Source: CBDDBH01 sp965225625 (GTDB taxonomy: Bacteria > Pseudomonadota > Gammaproteobacteria > JADZEE01). From it: 64,000 nt of DNA. Under the pieces are notes generated by a model. The model was not told the DNA's origin. It did no database searches and saw only the letters and a list, made by a program, of their open reading frames with translations. Location: positions 186,001 through 250,000 of the forward strand of contig CBDDBH010000033.1 in NCBI GenBank assembly GCA_965225625.1, written 5' to 3'. This document shows positions 63,864-64,000 of the stretch, one piece after another (position 1 is the first letter of the stretch; each line of letters begins with the position of its first letter). The translations under genes and the position numbers were made by a program.

Positions 63864-64000
63864 CCAGTCGTCGGAGTTTCTTGCGCAAGGGCGGTTACGG
63901 CGGTCTGGTTTTTTTGCTCGACGGCACCCGCGTACTGCTCAGCCCGGCCGAGGCGCGCGAGCGAGCTGTGCCACTGCAAATACTTTCGTCCGAGCAAGCA
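63860..64000 (+). CDS. Tat-signal protein, possible gluconate 2-dehydrogenase subunit 3 family, 3'-truncated
   Basis: GTG at 63860 overlaps the cytochrome stop (GTGA). The 47 visible residues begin with a twin-arginine leader (SRRSFLRKGGYGGLVFLL) followed by LLSPAEARERAVPLQILSSE, which looks like the start of the gluconate-2-dehydrogenase subunit 3 family (small exported partner of FAD oxidoreductases). The gene runs off the right edge. Its pairing with a cytochrome c supports a membrane-linked dehydrogenase complex. Confidence 0.6.
   Translation, partial: MTSRRSFLRKGGYGGLVFLLDGTRVLLSPAEARERAVPLQILSSEQA

Overview
The window looks like chromosomal DNA of a moderately GC-rich, aerobic gammaproteobacterium. 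The best evidence is the right end, where cysS, two cyclophilin genes and lpxH sit together as in the classic cysS-ppiB-lpxH neighbourhood, beside a tRNA cluster (Pro, Arg, His, Lys). Rieske oxygenases, PQQ and cytochrome c proteins and acyl-CoA enzymes point to an oxidative, catabolically versatile lifestyle. No taxonomic marker such as rRNA is present.

Layout. 0-3.4 kb: the 3' part of a molybdopterin oxidoreductase, a single-domain globin and a small membrane protein. 3.4-12.7 kb: a mostly minus-strand catabolic block with two CarAa-like Rieske oxygenases (one frameshifted), a GST, a PuuE-type deacetylase (frameshifted), an SRPBCC protein, a PhyH dioxygenase, a divergent Rid protein, an aldehyde dehydrogenase (frameshifted) and an M29/NicX-type metalloprotein. 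12.9-17.7 kb: exported proteins, namely a beta-propeller protein carrying a haem c motif, a cytochrome c, and a secreted protein coupled to a matrixin protease with thrombospondin-3 repeats. 17.7-18 kb: a small inverted-repeat element. 18-27.7 kb: a second catabolic block with a GST, an FAD monooxygenase, an iodotyrosine-deiodinase-like flavoprotein, a fatty acid hydroxylase, an IorAB-like molybdenum hydroxylase pair, an enoyl-CoA hydratase and a CaiB/BaiF CoA-transferase. 27.7-30.1 kb: an unrecognised cassette (P-loop ATPase, a two-TM beta-rich protein broken by frameshifts, small proteins) behind a palindromic operator-like site. 30.1-36.4 kb: a cupin plus a second molybdenum hydroxylase pair, an internally deleted carotenoid oxygenase, a DsrE-family gene with an in-frame TGA, and an acyl-CoA dehydrogenase. 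36.5-53.2 kb: large exported proteins, a quinohemoprotein dehydrogenase with two in-frame TAG codons, a HEAT-repeat membrane protein, a class III adenylate cyclase, a TonB-domain protein, an amidase with one in-frame TAG, a lectin-like protein and a lipoprotein metallo-beta-lactamase. 53.3-59.2 kb: a gene-poor accessory stretch with a B12/radical SAM enzyme preceded by a 42-residue peptide gene, an IS1182-type remnant, degenerate repeated short frames and an orphan Rap1a-type immunity protein. 59.2-64 kb: the tRNA cluster and conserved housekeeping genes.

How the genes fit together. Two IorAB-like hydroxylases, Rieske oxygenases, an FAD monooxygenase, a NicX-like protein, a Rid protein and CoA-ester enzymes together resemble the parts list for ring hydroxylation and degradation of an aromatic, perhaps N-heterocyclic, compound; the substrate is not determined by the sequence.

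The most notable items are a 223-nt group I intron in the anticodon loop of tRNA-Arg(UCU), the DsrE gene reading U/stop-x-x-C at its redox motif, the peptide gene beside the radical SAM enzyme, and the many disrupted accessory genes (six single-base frameshifts, three in-frame TAGs), which indicate either real gene decay or consensus errors in the assembly.
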